A DNA stretch of 64,000 nucleotides from Hyaloscypha bicolor E. Taxonomy: Eukaryota > Ascomycota > Leotiomycetes > Helotiales > Hyaloscyphaceae. Position 1 is the stretch's first letter. Each line of letters begins with the position of its first letter. Position numbers and translations under genes: made by a program. Under the pieces are notes generated by a model. That model was not told the origin of the DNA, searched no databases, and saw only the letters and a list, made by a program, of their open reading frames with translations. Shown here in pieces: positions 12,301 through 25,120 of the stretch. The stretch lies in assembly GCF_002865645.1 (NCBI RefSeq), contig NW_020194619.1, positions 496,001 to 560,000 on the forward strand. Direction: 5' to 3'.

Positions 12301-13569
12301 TGGCTCGATCGCCGAGGGTACATCAGTTGCTTCCAATTTGGGCGATGGCGGAGGCGAAAACTGGATACCGGCATCAACATATTCGACTTTCGAAGTCAAA
12401 ACCGGAGTCTCATCATCCTCCATGATGCCGCCCTCGAGTCTTTCGAGAACTGCTTGGTTGGCCAACATTCGACCACGTGCCACACTGCCCGGCCGCATGA
12501 GGCTTTCGATGCTCTGGTTGCGGCGGTGGTGCTTCGACATTACACTCTCACGGCTCTGATTTCTGTTATGCAGGAAAGAGAGGACGCTCTCGGGGCGATC
12601 ATGATCAGTTTGATCCTCTTCATCATCGAGGTCCAGCTCGTCTGCAAGGCTCACACCATTGAGCTTCGTTCCTCCATATCCATTTGGACCGTTCAGCATC
12701 GAAAATCGAATACTATTTGTCATGCTCATTGTCCGAATGCTCCCAGCATCGCTACCATTCCCATGGACTGGATCTCGGGAAATATCCTCGGCCTGGTGTT
12801 CCTCGTGGCCATTTAGGTGGCTGGCTTGGTATGCAGCGACTTCTTCCAGGACAGTCTTCAGACGACCCTCTGTCACATGAATTTTGCGCTCATATTTTCT
12901 TTTTTCCTCCTCCCAATTGTCCTTGTCCCGAGCCCACTGCTCGTGGACACGGTCCGAGTCCTCTTCCTGGCTTCGAATCTTCTTTTGGGCAGTCTCTAAA
13001 CGCCGTTTGATTTCGGTGTTGAGATCGACAGCTTCGTCACGTTCCCTCGCAAGTTCTGAGAGAGCGGATGATGTTCCTCCTTCCAGCAAAGCCAATTGAC
13101 GCTTCAACGAGCGACTTTCCTTGGCAGTGACGACAAGAGTTGCTTCCAATTGCTCGTGTTCTCCTCTTGTGTTATGCAATTCGGACTCCAAATTCTCGAT
13201 CAACTTCGTCTTCTCCTCCTGATCCCTACGGAGCGCCAAAATTTCGGAGACTAAGTTGGCATGTAGTGTGGGGGTGAAGCGTCGGGGATCGAGAATTGAG
13301 ATGCTTTTGAACGTCAGTACAAAATGTCGCATATAAATAGCCTACTGGACTTACCTTTCATCATTCGTCACATCCTTGGAATTTCTTCGATTCTTTTCAC
13401 CGGGTGGAGGAGGGGGAGGTGACGAGGATGGCCCTGGAGAGACCGATTTCTGCCGTGATGATCGCCTGGAGCCGCGTGAAGGGGTTCTATAGGGCGTATC
13501 CGTTGGGGTGGGAAGGGAAGCTGCTGCTGCCGCAGCATACTCGTCTTCCGTCTCCCACGCGCCAGCCAT
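9360..13569 (-). CDS. apsA: ApsA/Num1-like cortical nuclear-migration protein
   Basis: Three exons: 13355-13569, 10443-13303 and 9360-10396 (introns of 51 and 46 nt, the first with a CTGAC branch site), giving 1,370 aa. The joined start of exon 2 reads SISILDPRRFTPTLHANLVS, as in fungal ApsA. Residues about 75-230 form a coiled coil. A long Ser/Pro-rich disordered middle follows. A PH domain of the Num1/Mcp5 type spans about 945-1090, starting near TMVGEWMFKYVRRRK and ending near ERHYIWLTALSFLAHS, split by intron 2. The C-terminal tail is Arg/Ser-rich (MQRRRSRERRRRSRNRDS). In Aspergillus and yeast this family sits at the cell cortex, binds phosphoinositides through the PH domain, and anchors dynein to move nuclei. 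The ATG at 13569 gives an N-terminus (MAGAWETEDEY) typical of the family. Family assignment is firm; the in vivo role is inferred. Confidence 0.9.
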
Positions 13570-16500
13570 TGCGAAAATTGTTTGACAGTCAAACCGTCAC
13601 CTCCAGAAAGATGTTCTAACACCTCGGGAGACTCTCCATCAAGCACAAGACACTAACGAAGATCACCGAAGTATGCAGGAGGAATTGTTCGAAGAGGCCA
13701 ATGGCCGCGGTCCGATGTTGCGGCGGTGATCCCAGGAAATCCGTCCTCGGACCCGTTTTCTTACGGCTTTTGCTTGCTTAAATCAGGTCTGAAGACTAGA
13801 GTTGGCGTTTGAAAACAAAGCTATTGCTTGACTACGCTTGGACATAAATCAGTTGTAAGTTTTATTTAGCCAAGGGTACCTTGAGCGGATATGCGGCGTG
13901 GAAGTTTGTTTCCAGAAAAACTCACCGCCTAGCTGCAAGGAAGAAAAGGAGAGTTCTATTTTAGAAGGAGTTTGATAATAGCAAACTAAGACTGTCCACG
14001 ATATCAGCTGGACTCACGAGGCCCGAATATTTGGGTTGTGGTGGGTGAGGTGAGCAAGCATTGACCACGAGGCTTGGCATACCTTTTAAGACACCAACAT
14101 ATATGCCATAGAGGAATGATCCGGGGTCGGTTCCACGAGTTGTATGCCGAACAGCTATTCCATATCAAATGTTTTCTTCTATCGAGGCCCTCTATTTGCA
14201 GGTGGGAAGTCTAGGAACGTCTCTTGTCATTCATATCGAAATCGAGTCTCTCGCGGGACTGCAGAAATGGCGCGTTTGAGGAGATGCAAGGCTCTCTTTG
14301 AGGCTGTCTCGTGCCAGCAATTGAGACAGCACAAATAGAAATATATGAGAATGATTTGAAAAGACAGGCGGAAGTTGTAGCGGAGGTTTGGGTGGCTCGT
14401 GTCTCTCGTATGTTTACTATTCAAAAAGAATTAACATTGTTTCGAGTAGGTGACCTTTTGTATCCTCGTGTCTTTGGGATGACATTGACAGTGGTCAATG
14501 GCTGGTCCGGACTTGGATCTTGGTGTCAATGTTGTGAAGAGAGCGCGAATGGCTTACCCGTACATCAGATTTCGCGTTCAGAAAAGCAAAACTGTTATGG
14601 CGGAGGAGTTCGTCAAATGTATGTCGCTGGCCGTCTGGGGCTTGCGGAGCAGTTAGTGTCGTAGTCGTCGTCCCACGCAACGCAAAGAGCAGCAAAGCAC
14701 AGCACAAGACAGAAACACGTCGTCGAGAAGGAGAAACGCGCTCAATGGCACCGGACAGTGAGGAGAGCAAACAAAATGAAGCAATGAAGATCGGCAAGTT
14801 CTTGAGAACCCACGGACTTTTGGCGTGCCATTGCTATCGGGCCAGTGGAAAAACGCCATGGGGATGCTTTAGGTAAAACCTAAAAGGAGTCCCCGGGGTC
14901 TGACGGCGGGGAGCGCACTACGGGGACTTCGACTGGACAGTTTTGATTAGAACGTTGGAACGGGTTAGCAGCTCAGGGGTGCTGGAGAGCAGGGAGCAGG
15001 GAGCAGGGTGCGCGGGAGGGGGTTCGCCCGCAGACCAGGCCGGCTCCTTGAAGCTTGGATCAGAATCCAATCCGCTTCTCTTTGTCTGCACGAACGTGCA
15101 CTGCGCCGGACGTGCAGCCTGCCCGCAGTCCAGCGAGAGAGAGCCATTCTAATGTGAAGAGAATCCGATGCGGCAGCAGATAATGCGAGTGATTTGGCAC
15201 GGCCGCACAGCACAGCACAGCACAGCACAACTCAGCGATGCTCTCGTCCGGTTCGTCTGGTGCTGTTCGACTGACCTCAACTGCAGCCAGAGACCCAGGA
15301 GAACACCGGGCTGTGACGTTGGAATGGCTGCCCGGGGGCGTGACTGGGTGCTGATTGATCCTTCAAATTGCAAGGCTTCGGATCGATGCCGATGGCGAGA
15401 ATGGCACGGTGAGAAAAAGCAGAAAGACCCGTCAACCGGCTGATCAGGGCACAGTTCCACCAGTCAGCATGCTCCAACGTTTGCTTTTCCTGTGATTTAG
15501 CAACCATAGGCTGTCGTTTTTCCCCCCATGAGCCAACGGCGGGCCAACCTTGGGGGTGGTCTCGTTGTCCCCGTGCAGCTCTGCGACCTGAGTCGTGGCC
15601 GCACAAAGCATTGTTCAGATGGCAGCCCGTGATGGCGCTGGTGCAGGCAAATCAAAATGAGCAGAACTTTAAACACAAGCCGCGAGAGCAGCTTGTCCCA
15701 ACCAGGCCTAGCCCTTGGTTTCGGAAATTCTTTGGGATGGAAACTCGCCTGGGCCGTCCCGGAAGTGGTCTAACTTTGCGGGTCCCTTGTTGAAGCCCCG
15801 TTGGTGAAGTGTGTACTACGTACGTTGTACTTGTATGCATCCGTGGACCGTCACGAATCCAGCAGATGGGACTCGGAACAAATCGAGCAAACCTTGCAGC
15901 TGGAAGCTTGGAAAGTCAAGATTGGAGGACGTGTTTCTCCCGAGATGAAATGTTACGAACGGGCGGGAGGCGGACGGGCAGTCTCAACTGTCAAGCCTCA
16001 GTTGGCAACGAGGCAGTGGCCTTGCAAGCGAGTGTGAAAGTGGCTTGGGCCGATGTGTGTGATGTGCGGTCGTGTGCTTCCGACTGGGGTATTTACAGCG
16101 GGCAATCACGTTTATGTTGAACGAGCAGGGTCTGCGGAACTTCATCCGGATTCTTGGGCTGCAGAGGTCAAGCGTGCAGCAGAGTTGACTTCACACATGC
16201 TCTCTCATCATCAGCTTGGACCTCTTTTTGCCCATTGCCACTGCCAGACGCCGGCACACTTTGGAGTACGGCACATCCAACAAGCTTTGGCTAATTCTTT
16301 GTGATTCTTCACCTGAGGAAGAATTGCGAGTTGTTGAATCCAAGCACATATAGCATGAACCTCCTCGCATGGCACTCCCGAATCTTGAACCTGGACCAGA
16401 TGGGTGCGCCGCATAGATGAGCGAGCCAGCCCGGCTCCAAAGTTACTCGTGTTTTCTGCTGTCAAAGCACACTGTTGGAAATAACCATCTCCCCGGTCCC

Positions 16501-17592
16501 CCACGACGCCTCATCAAGTCGTCACAACGGCCGCATTTTCGTGGGATTCCTGTAGGGGGACACTCCTTCGGGACACCGTCCGTGGTATCGTTGGCATCTT
16601 GACGTCCTGCCCCCGCAAGCCTGACCATTCTGACGACGTGCAGCCGCCGTGCTGATGTCTCTCATCATGTGCAGCACGATTGTCTATCTCGAGCATTTCA
16701 AATCCCCATAACCTGCCTACAGGCCTTTCAGACTTTAGCTGCACAGCAGTGCGTTACAAATTCCTCCCCCCCCTACACCCCTATCACAGCCCCAGAAGCC
16801 ACCCCGCAGATTGCTCAGATTGGTCGTTGGTATTTCCGTCCCTGGTGAGTGTTTCGGATTTCCCCGCCAACTTCCTGGTAAAGGCAGTCCTTAATATCGG
16901 GTGGCATTGAGATCTCTCCCCCTCCTTTTTGTTCGCAGGGCCTGAATGAAAATAGCCATTTAATCATGCATACAGTACTTCCTCGAAATAACCACAGCAG
17001 CCTCAATCGACTAATTCTCCCACCCTGTCTAGTCTAGACACGTCTCGCTGTGGGAAGTGAAGGAAAAATACAATGTATCAGAGCGTACATGGCTCGGTTC
17101 TGGGAGAATTGGGATGTTTGTAACTTTCTACACTCAAGTCCTCTCTCGAAGTCGAAGGACCCATAGTTTCGATACTCCCAAAGGCTTGAGGACCTTTCCG
17201 GGTTTTATTTTTCAAAGGCAGTCCGAATGAATCCCTGAACACTTGAGCGTGTTGTGACTTTGATGTGCCCAGGACACTTGGAATGTTACATCATTTTCTG
17301 TCTCAGTATCCTAACTACTGCTAGACTTTCTCATGAATGAGAGCCGCCATTTTCTAAGGACAGCTTAGGACAACCTGTCTCCCTTATAAAACTCTTTTTC
17401 AACTTAACCCAACTTTTCAATTGGTCTTTCCCCGCCATATTCGAATGTCAAATGAATTCTATAATTCTCGTACGTCCAAAGTCTTTCCCTGTTACATGTT
17501 CTGGTAATCTCTCGCACTTCAATGTCTCACTCATTGATGTGCATTCAAAGATATTGAGCCGGACATCTTAAATTTTGATTGAGCTTCAACCT
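13570..17592. other. 4.0 kb gene desert upstream of apsA
   Basis: No reading frame with domain character was found on either strand. The stretch holds the apsA promoter and, at its right edge, the 3' flank of the dehalogenase-like gene. A (CACAG)n microsatellite of 24 bp lies at 15206-15229. One copy of an 18-bp element shared with the csn3 3' flank lies at 17327-17344. The many frames of 60-120 codons overlap one another and look random. Confidence 0.5.
17327..17344. repeat. Copy 1 of a dispersed 18-bp element with an inverted repeat
   Basis: TTTCTCATGAATGAGAGC is identical to 39896-39913. The core CTCAT-GA-ATGAG is a perfect inverted repeat. CTGTCTCAG also precedes both copies (17298-17306 here). 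The site lies about 250 bp beyond the stop codon of the minus-strand dehalogenase-like gene. Confidence 0.6.
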
Positions 17593-18408
17593 TCACTTAA
17601 TCCCAAACCTCCTTGCCACTTCTAAGAAACCATCTTCGCGCTCCGTAATCCACATGTCAACCCAGGTCTTTGCCTCCTTATATTCCTCCTGCTCCGGGCT
17701 CCAATCTTCCTCTTGCCTACGCTCTACATAGATTGTCCGGAACCCATAGCCTCTTGCAGCCTTCAAATCATTAAGATGTGCAGCAACCATCGCAACCTCT
17801 CCCGGCTCCAACTCCAATGCCTTCGCTGCGCCCTTATACACACTTGGATGCGGCTTGTACGCCTTGAAGTCTGCCGATGATTGCAACTTTTTGAAGCCTA
17901 AATTTCCATGCTGATCCAAATCTTTCAGCAGTGATTGATTGCCATTTGATAATGTCGACGTGATGAACTTAGTCCCCAACTTCTGCAACCCAGTGGAAGA
18001 GTCTATCCATGGATCGAGATAATGCCAGATGAGACTCAAATCCTTGACCTCTTCATCGCTGTAGAGACCCTCAAGCTCCCACTTCTTGAGGAGAGCAATA
18101 AGAGCAAGGTGATGATGCGTATCAATATCTCTCCACTCCGTTTCACCTGGCATGAAAGTGCTCACAAACTTCTTGTAACTATTTCTCCATTCTTGAGCAA
18201 AGCCACCCCAGTCTTCATCCGTGAGCTGTGATAATCGTGTTCGAATTGGTGGAGAGAGATTTGCGGATCGCGAGGATGAAGTGGTCTTGTCAAGGGCGCT
18301 GTGTATGAGTGTGGATGTAACGGTCTTCCTCCAGTCTACCACAGTACCAAAAACGTCAAATGTGAGGCCCTTTGGAGGGGTTTTGATGATATCATACTCT
18401 GAAGCCAT
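17593..18408 (-). CDS. HAD-superfamily hydrolase, (S)-2-haloacid dehalogenase-like
   Basis: A single exon of 271 aa. The start is taken at the ATG at 18408 (MASEYDIIKT); the frame is open for 36 more codons upstream, but those are AT-rich and poorly protein-like. HAD motifs: motif I FDVFGT with nucleophile Asp18; motif II STLSNGN (Ser/Thr and Asn); motif III Lys in YKPHPSVY; motif IV region VAAHLNDLKAARGYG. This is the type II haloacid dehalogenase pattern, which hydrolyses 2-haloacids through an aspartyl-ester intermediate. Many fungal members have unknown substrates, so the reaction is inferred from family only. It is probably cytosolic, with no signal peptide. It is transcribed divergently from the membrane-protein gene at 18825. 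Confidence 0.9.
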   Translation of the reverse strand: MASEYDIIKTPPKGLTFDVFGTVVDWRKTVTSTLIHSALDKTTSSSRSANLSPPIRTRLSQLTDEDWGGFAQEWRNSYKKFVSTFMPGETEWRDIDTHHHLALIALLKKWELEGLYSDEEVKDLSLIWHYLDPWIDSSTGLQKLGTKFITSTLSNGNQSLLKDLDQHGNLGFKKLQSSADFKAYKPHPSVYKGAAKALELEPGEVAMVAAHLNDLKAARGYGFRTIYVERRQEEDWSPEQEEYKEAKTWVDMWITEREDGFLEVARRFGIK

Positions 18409-18824
18409 TCCGACTCCCAGGTACGAAGACGTTCTTTGAGCAAGTACGATCTCTATAAAGCTATAAATGTTGATGTTGTACTTGTTCCTATCATAATATG
18501 ACCAATGTGAACTCAATTATGGTAAACACAGATCAAGATCGTGAGATGGTGTTCTTGAAGGTGCGCTCGGCACAAGCCTTACGATTCGTTTCCCCGCTTC
18601 CCCTGTCTCGGCTCATGCGGCCCACTACCAGGAACCTTAGTGGCCCCATAATTTCGTAAACAAAGCATTTCTTGGCAGAATCTGCGTCATGGCATTCTGC
18701 CCCCAAAAAATAACACCACCCAAAACGCCAGACCATCCCAAGTCTAAATCAACTCAACCACGTTGGAGCGTTTGGACTAAAGGCCTAAGATCCACCGGAA
18801 TTTGGTCCGCGATACCAATTTGTC
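18409..18824. promoter_or_regulatory. Shared intergenic promoter of two divergent genes
   Basis: These 416 bp separate the ATG codons of the dehalogenase-like gene (-) and the membrane-protein gene (+). Any promoter elements of both genes must lie here or in transcribed leaders. I see no other gene and name no specific binding site. Confidence 0.5.
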
Positions 18825-20671
18825 ATGGCTCACCACCACCATGCAAAAGGGGCGGAATTCGGTCCCTTCACGTTCCTGAATCCGACGTCGAGACGATATC
18901 CGCTGAGTTGGAAGCCCCCCGGGGAGGATTCAAGTTCAGAGGGGACACCAGGCAAGTCGAATGATCTGCCAAAACCAGGAGAGCCATTGGCGAAGAAGAA
19001 TGATGAGCTGGGAGCGGAGGAAGTCCAGAGACTGTACCGGACCCGAGATAACCGCAAAGGCAAGTCTCCTTTTCTAGAAGCACAATTCTTAATTAACATC
19101 TTCGTGTTTGCAGGTCGCCACGCCATTGTCGTAACTCCCACAGCGGAAAAAGGCAAATATCTAACCCCTCCATCCACGAGTACGGCCAAGGAAACGCTGA
19201 AGGGAATATGGCGGATGTTCAGCACATACCCTTATTGGGATGTCTCGTACCTGGTCGCTATAATCTTCACATTCGGATCGGTTATATGGTGCATCAATGC
19301 ATTTTTTGTCTGGCTACCATTGCAAGATCCTTCGACTGAGTTCCCAGGGGAAATTGCAAATGCTGGGGGGATCACGGCGTTTATCGGTGCGACGATTTTT
19401 GAGTTCGGGAGCATATTGTTGATGATTGAGGCGGTCAATGAGAATAGAGCGGATTGCTTTGGATGGGCCTTGGAGGAAGTGCTGGAGGAGAATGGACTTA
19501 TACGGTTAGTCGAGTTTTCCTTCCCAGATTTAAATGGCCCGCGAGTTCGTGAGCATCAGGTCTCGCACCTTCCAAATGTCCCACTGGTTCTGGAACATTT
19601 ACGGAAAACAAACTCTCTGTGTCCCATATTCAAAATTCTTAGTCAAAGTAATTCTAACTCGCCTTCATCCAGATTGACACCGGACGGGTGCACACATCAT
19701 CATAAGAACAACAAAAATCTTGTGGGCAAGGGAAAGGCTGTTGAAGGTTTGAGATATTGAATCAGGTACCGGTTATATGCTAAATCTATGCAGGTAAACC
19801 TCCTCTGGATGTTAACATGGTACATGATCGACCAGCTTCAAAGTCTGCGAGCACTTGGACCTGGTTTCCTAGTTGGGATGAGCTTAGGACGCACTACTTC
19901 AAGGAGGTTGGATTTCTGGCTTGCCTCGCTCAGATGATTGGAGCTACCATTTTCGTGAGTAGCATCCTGTTCTTTCTTTGGTCTCATTGCAGCCTACACA
20001 GCCTTATACAATGTGGGAAGTCTCATTCAGTCAACTACCGGTGCAATAAAGTAGAATGTTGCCTTTTCCCCAGCAACTTTCTTCAATTTCTCTCCCGGTA
20101 TCCGCGGGCTTTCCATTCTATTACCATTAGCGATATCAGCTATGTTTGCATGCTATTTATCGGAGTGTTTCTTGACCGAGCGTCGTTTAGGATGCTAAGC
20201 CCTTATTAGTGGATCTCAGGCTTCACAGCTCTGCCTCCGATTTATGATCGACTTACTACAGTGGCTGCTCAGAACGGCGCTTATTGGGCACCACAAGTCG
20301 TTGGAGGTACTGGCTTCATCATTTCAGGCACACTATTCATGTTAGAAACACAACAGAAATGGTACTTACCCGCCCCCAAGGTTTTGGGCTGGCACATTGG
20401 AGTGTGGAATTTGATAGGAGTAAGAAGTTTCACCCTCGCCCCCTTTTCACATGCTGACCGAAGAAAGGGGGTCGGCTTCACGCTCTGCGGAGCCCTTGGA
20501 TTTGGAGCTGCGAATAGTGGCTGCGTTTACCAAGGTTCACTTGCCACGTTCTGGGGGTCATGGTGTTTCCTAATCGGAAGTACCATCCAGTGGTTTGAAG
20601 CCCTTGATAAACACCCTGTTGATATCGAAGAAGGTGGGGGACGAATCTCAGACACTCAGCCAGTTGCTTGA
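18825..20671 (+). CDS. Six-pass integral membrane protein, conserved fungal, unknown function
   Basis: Modelled with six exons: 18825-19059, 19114-19504, 19673-19746, 19794-19954, 20210-20419 and 20468-20671, giving 424 aa. The frame holds at every junction. Intron 1 has a GC-AG boundary (GCAAGT...GCAG). Intron 2 (168 nt) has a CTAAC branch site. Intron 4 is long (255 nt) and could hide a further small exon. After a hydrophilic N-terminus (His-rich start MAHHHHAKG), hydrophobic segments lie at about 118-145, 162-186, 272-295, 313-335, 343-370 and 378-402. Between segments 2 and 3 is a soluble loop with TPDGCTHHHK. The layout resembles fungal proteins annotated only as integral membrane protein. 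No transporter motif is seen and function is unknown. The ATG at 18825 is the first in frame. Confidence 0.75.
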
Positions 20672-23600
20672 GCATTTTCGCGATTTTCATGTGCATTTCC
20701 ACGGTTTCTAGCATGTGGTCAGGTTATCACGTTGCATATCAAAGGGGCATGGAAAGGTTCCCCGGTGGGAAGAAAAATTAATTTTGGCATATCGGTAGTC
20801 GTACCTGCAGGTTTCCAGGACTGCAAAATGTAATACTTGTGTTTGGGTACAGCATCACCGGTGCGCAAAACACGCTTTCGCGGTGGACAGAAAATACGGC
20901 ACTCATTTTATGTCCTAACTCCAAGTTGGATGTTTAGCTGGACTTTGCAATAGGAGCTTAAGGAACTAAGGAACTCAGGATTCCCAAGATATTCGAAAAG
21001 GTAGACTAAGAAGATACCAAATCTCAAAGGCATATTGTATGGGAGAATACCTGAATTAGTCCAATTTGACTTGGGACATCCAGTGCCACTTTTTTTGTCT
21101 ACTGCGAGATAATACACGTTTTCTGAAGAGACAAGGTCGACTTCGCCCAAAGTTTCACAATATGTCTTTCCCCGCCCTCTCGTCAGCCTTGGCTTGGCCC
21201 AGCACACCGATACTTGATAATATCGAATCGCCTGTCGAGTTTCCCACCACATGGACCATCTCCGTGCCTCCATCTGCATGCAGCCTGCGTCTGAAGGACG
21301 GGACACCGCATCTAACGTCGCTCGGCTCTCCATTCCGGGCCGTCTCCAAGTCCAGCCTCCTCGGCCCAACCTACCGAGCCCACGAATGAAGTCCCTTCAA
21401 GCTTAAAAGTTGTGTCGAGGAAGAGGCAGTCCTGTCCTACTCCGCGAGCAAAGATACCTCCAACATCTACACAGCAAGTATCAGAACAGGAGAATACCTC
21501 GGTCGTTCCTCGGTCCTCAACTGAGCGTCCACACGTGCATGCCCGTTTTATTCCTTCTGAAACGACCACCAACTGTATGTACGAATCCCGAATGCTGTCT
21601 GTTGTGTGGTGGCACAGCCTCTCCTAGCTCGCCCCCTTTCCCCCTGCGGGACGCGGGAGAGCCAAGCGACGAAAAGATGCCGGCCCAGTGCCACTTCTGC
21701 CACTGCCTCTGCCTCTGCCACTACCAGACCCTGAATGCAGTTGCAGTGCAGAAATGGGTGCCTACGCGGGGATCACGTGGCAGACTAGCTCCGCAGAAGG
21801 AATGCAATCCTCTACATGCGGCCAGAATTTGGACCTTGGGCTGGCAGGACCGCCGCTTTTTGCACGCAAGCAGGAAGGCCGATACTGCTGCAAGGTCGCA
21901 ATGCATCATGGGTGTATTCGGGTCGACACTTCAAGAAGCGCGCTCTCGCCCTGCTCCCAAGCTTGCGGCGTTGCTTTTCCCGTCTGGAGTGGTGGGGTTC
22001 CTGGGCCTCTGGAGTGATCCTGCTGTGGTTTCTAAGATATTATATGGCCTAGATCATATGGCCTGATTCAAAAGTTGCCCCAATCTCGTCATATTACGAT
22101 GGCATCGACTGAGATCTGATCGGTCATCTGGATCTGCTGTCTTATGCCTTTTCATCGGAGATCCAACACACACCTCGGCGCTACTTATGGACCCCTCCGA
22201 TTGCTCAGAAACAGAAGCCTTTGACGAAAATGCCTCTCAAACATGGGCCATAGGCCACCCTCCAAGTTGACAACCATTTTTGCAAAAATGAAAACTCAAC
22301 TCCAGAATAAACCTTGTAATACAATACATGCTATTACACTCCGAAACAGTTTGATTCCTGACAGCCTCATGGTCCACGCGTCTGACATGCTTGCCGCACC
22401 CATTTTGGCCATTTTTATCCTCCAACCACGGCGCTGCTCCTTACTAGATATGAGCGATTCCAACATCTGCACGGAGTTTGATTTACCAACAGACGGCCGA
22501 TTGACAAGTACCAGCCGTTGATTTTCGAGGCCCGAGGCTTTGTCCACTTTTGACATTTCATACATTTGTCAATATATATTTCATGGACAGTACACAGAGA
22601 CGCTTAAAGTACTCCGTACACCGAGGTGCCCAGAAAGCACACTTCACTTTCTGAACACCAGTTTTCTTCTCCGGGTTCTGATACAAGCCCTTATCACATA
22701 AATATGCCGATCAAACCTACTTCGGCCTCACTCCCGGGAAGATGCCAATCCAGAGACCACAGCAGCAGCCGCGATGCCAATCGACCGTGGGACACCCGAA
22801 TGCTGGCTTGCCGTCCCACCGGGACACAGCACGGGGGGAACGGGATCATCTCTCTCCCGCATTCACAGATTTCACAGCTTCCCTCAAAGACGCCCATTCC
22901 GTCACCACCGCGCCAACCCTCCCCTCCCATTGACGCAAACCACCCTCTTCCTGCAAGCCCTGAACCCCCCCACAGATGTCAAAAAAGGAGATGCCGGCGG
23001 GCCCTCCGGATTCGTACCGTTCCGCGTTTGGGGGCCCATTACGTCGGCACCTACGACATAGCGCCGCCCCTCCTTCCTTCCCGTCTCACCCTCTCGGCGT
23101 GGGATACCGACCTCAGTCGATCGCGGAAGCGTGCCGGGCCTGTGCCGTAGTCAGACACGCTTCAACCCCGAAATCCCTCATCTCTAGATCTACATCACAG
23201 TCTTACGAACCCTCCAATTGGCACACCTTTCAATCCCTTTCCCAGAGATTGAATTGGATCGTTACAGTAGTCATCACGTCGAAGCAGCAACGAGGCACGT
23301 GTGGTCCCTGCCTCCACTCCCCACAACCTGACAATCCAGAGCCAGAGCCAGAAAGGCAGGTGTCTCACGTCCCCAGATGCAAAAACCCCAGTCCCCATTG
23401 GCCTCTCTCACACCGTTGTAAAGCCGGTCCTTTCACCGCGAATCCTCTGTTTCGTTTTTGGGAAAACATAACCAGTGCAATTGGGATCTTGAGGCACGGT
23501 GTTTGCCTGACCCTGCTTGAGGGATTCCAAGAAAACGTGAGATGTGGAGAGAGCGATGCCCCCCCTTTCCCAATGATCCAGAGCACGTGTTTTCCTCCAT

Positions 23601-25120
23601 GCCCTGCCCTCCTGAGCCCAGACGTTTCGTCTCCAATCCCAGGAACGGAAACCAAAGAATCCCACGATCCCAAACAAAGTGCAGATACTCCAAGGACTGA
23701 TCCCCAGACCGTAGTACGATGATAGCAGAGCCTTGTCTGTTTCAACCCTTCCTTCCCTTCCATTCCCCTCACTTTCCTATCTCTCTTCCTTGTAACACTT
23801 GGGGCACGTTCTAGACACATGCTCTCACCACGAAAGGCAGGTGCGCTACCCCCCCTCCTCCCCATCCAAACCAATGCCGGTACCTAAGTCCCTATCATCG
23901 GTCTCTCCGTGAGTATCTCTTTTAGCGCCAGGACCCGTTCTCCCCCGCGCTTGCTGTGCTGTACTGTACTGTACTGTACCTTACCCTACCGCCCCTATCA
24001 GGAGAGTGAGGGACTAAGTCCGGTGTCAGCGTGGGGGCGGGGCGGGGGGTTCTCCAAAAAAAAAAGACGAGCGCACGTATCAGGAACAGCCAAAAATTTC
24101 GTTCTAGAAGAGACGTGGAAAGAAGTTTTTTTTTTGGATCTTATCTCCTGCGAGATGATGCCAGACGCGGAAATTTGCGAGGTAAAAGAGGCAAGAGACA
24201 AGGAGGCTTGGGAGAGGCGCGCGTTGTGGACTTGTTGATAGATAGAAGTACGCAGGTTTAGTACCCGTTCCTGTACCACGGAAGTGGGAGTGGGAGTGGA
24301 GTTTGCCTTTCATCGTAGATTCGTAACCGGTAAGGCGAGGCTGGAAGGAATTCAGCATTGAAGAAGATAATGTAGATAGATAGATAGATGGGTGTTTTGG
24401 CTAAAATGAATTGTATTGGGAGGTTTCTTCCCATTCCAAGATTTCTCCCCATCTTGCTCAATGCTCACAAGAAGAGACGAGACAAGACAAGCAGACAGAC
24501 AGAACCTTCTTCTAAACAAGGGCTCATTCCATTCCTTTTCCTCTCCTCTCTTCCTCCCCTCCTTCCCTGGCTCCCCTTCCATCCATTCTCTGCAGATGCC
24601 GTCCATCCAACCATGCAACCCCAACCAAGCCAAGGCAATCTATCCAACCAACCACCCAATCAACCAAGCCAACCGCGCCATTCCCTTTCGATGGGGATTT
24701 ACCAAATATGGACTTTCAGAATTGTAGGAGTAACTGTGTAGTAGCAGCAGAGAGAAAGCAAAGATTTGATGTTGAGTTTGTAGAAACCATGAGAAGCTCG
24801 CAACGAGATACCGATTTCCGAAAAATATATGTGATAGCGCCAGAGAACACCCCCCATTTCCCCGCTTGCTTTCGGGGCAGATTTTGCACAACGCGGCCCC
24901 CCTCTCAGATATGAAGCAGAATTTCGTCGTCCAATGAATATACGCCGTATGCCTCTCTTTTGGTACTCCGTTCGCCGAGTCGGGTTGAAATTCGAACAAC
25001 GCTGTGAAGGAAGAAGGGGTATTGAGCGAGGAGGCCCGGAAGAAACCCTCTACCCCAAATAGAAAACGTCGTGCAAGCCCTGTGAGCCAGAATTCTTAAT
25101 TCAGCTCTGAAATATCTCCC
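20672..25120. other. 4.4 kb gene desert between convergent genes
   Basis: The stretch separates the 3' ends of the membrane-protein gene (+) and ras-2 (-). I see no convincing gene. The longest plus-strand frame (22976-23722) is Pro/Ser-rich, starts without context and has overlapping frames of similar length on both strands, so I regard it as chance. Simple repeats include (GTACT)n at 23959-23979 and (TAGA)n at 24373-24389, with pyrimidine-rich tracts around 24530-24600. Confidence 0.5.

Noticed and set aside
12133..12816. 227-codon plus-strand frame inside apsA
   Set aside because: It is antisense to a well-supported coding exon and has no domain.
15206..15229. (CACAG)n tract considered as a CRISPR-like or regulatory array
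   Set aside because: It is an ordinary microsatellite without spacers; the organism is a fungus.
18409..18516. N-terminal extension of the dehalogenase-like protein
   Set aside because: AT-rich and not family-like; the ATG at 18408 gives the usual N-terminus close to motif I.
22976..23722. 248-codon plus-strand open frame in the 20.7-25.1 kb desert
   Set aside because: Pro/Ser/His-rich with no motif; overlapping long frames on the other strand; no splice-consistent extension.
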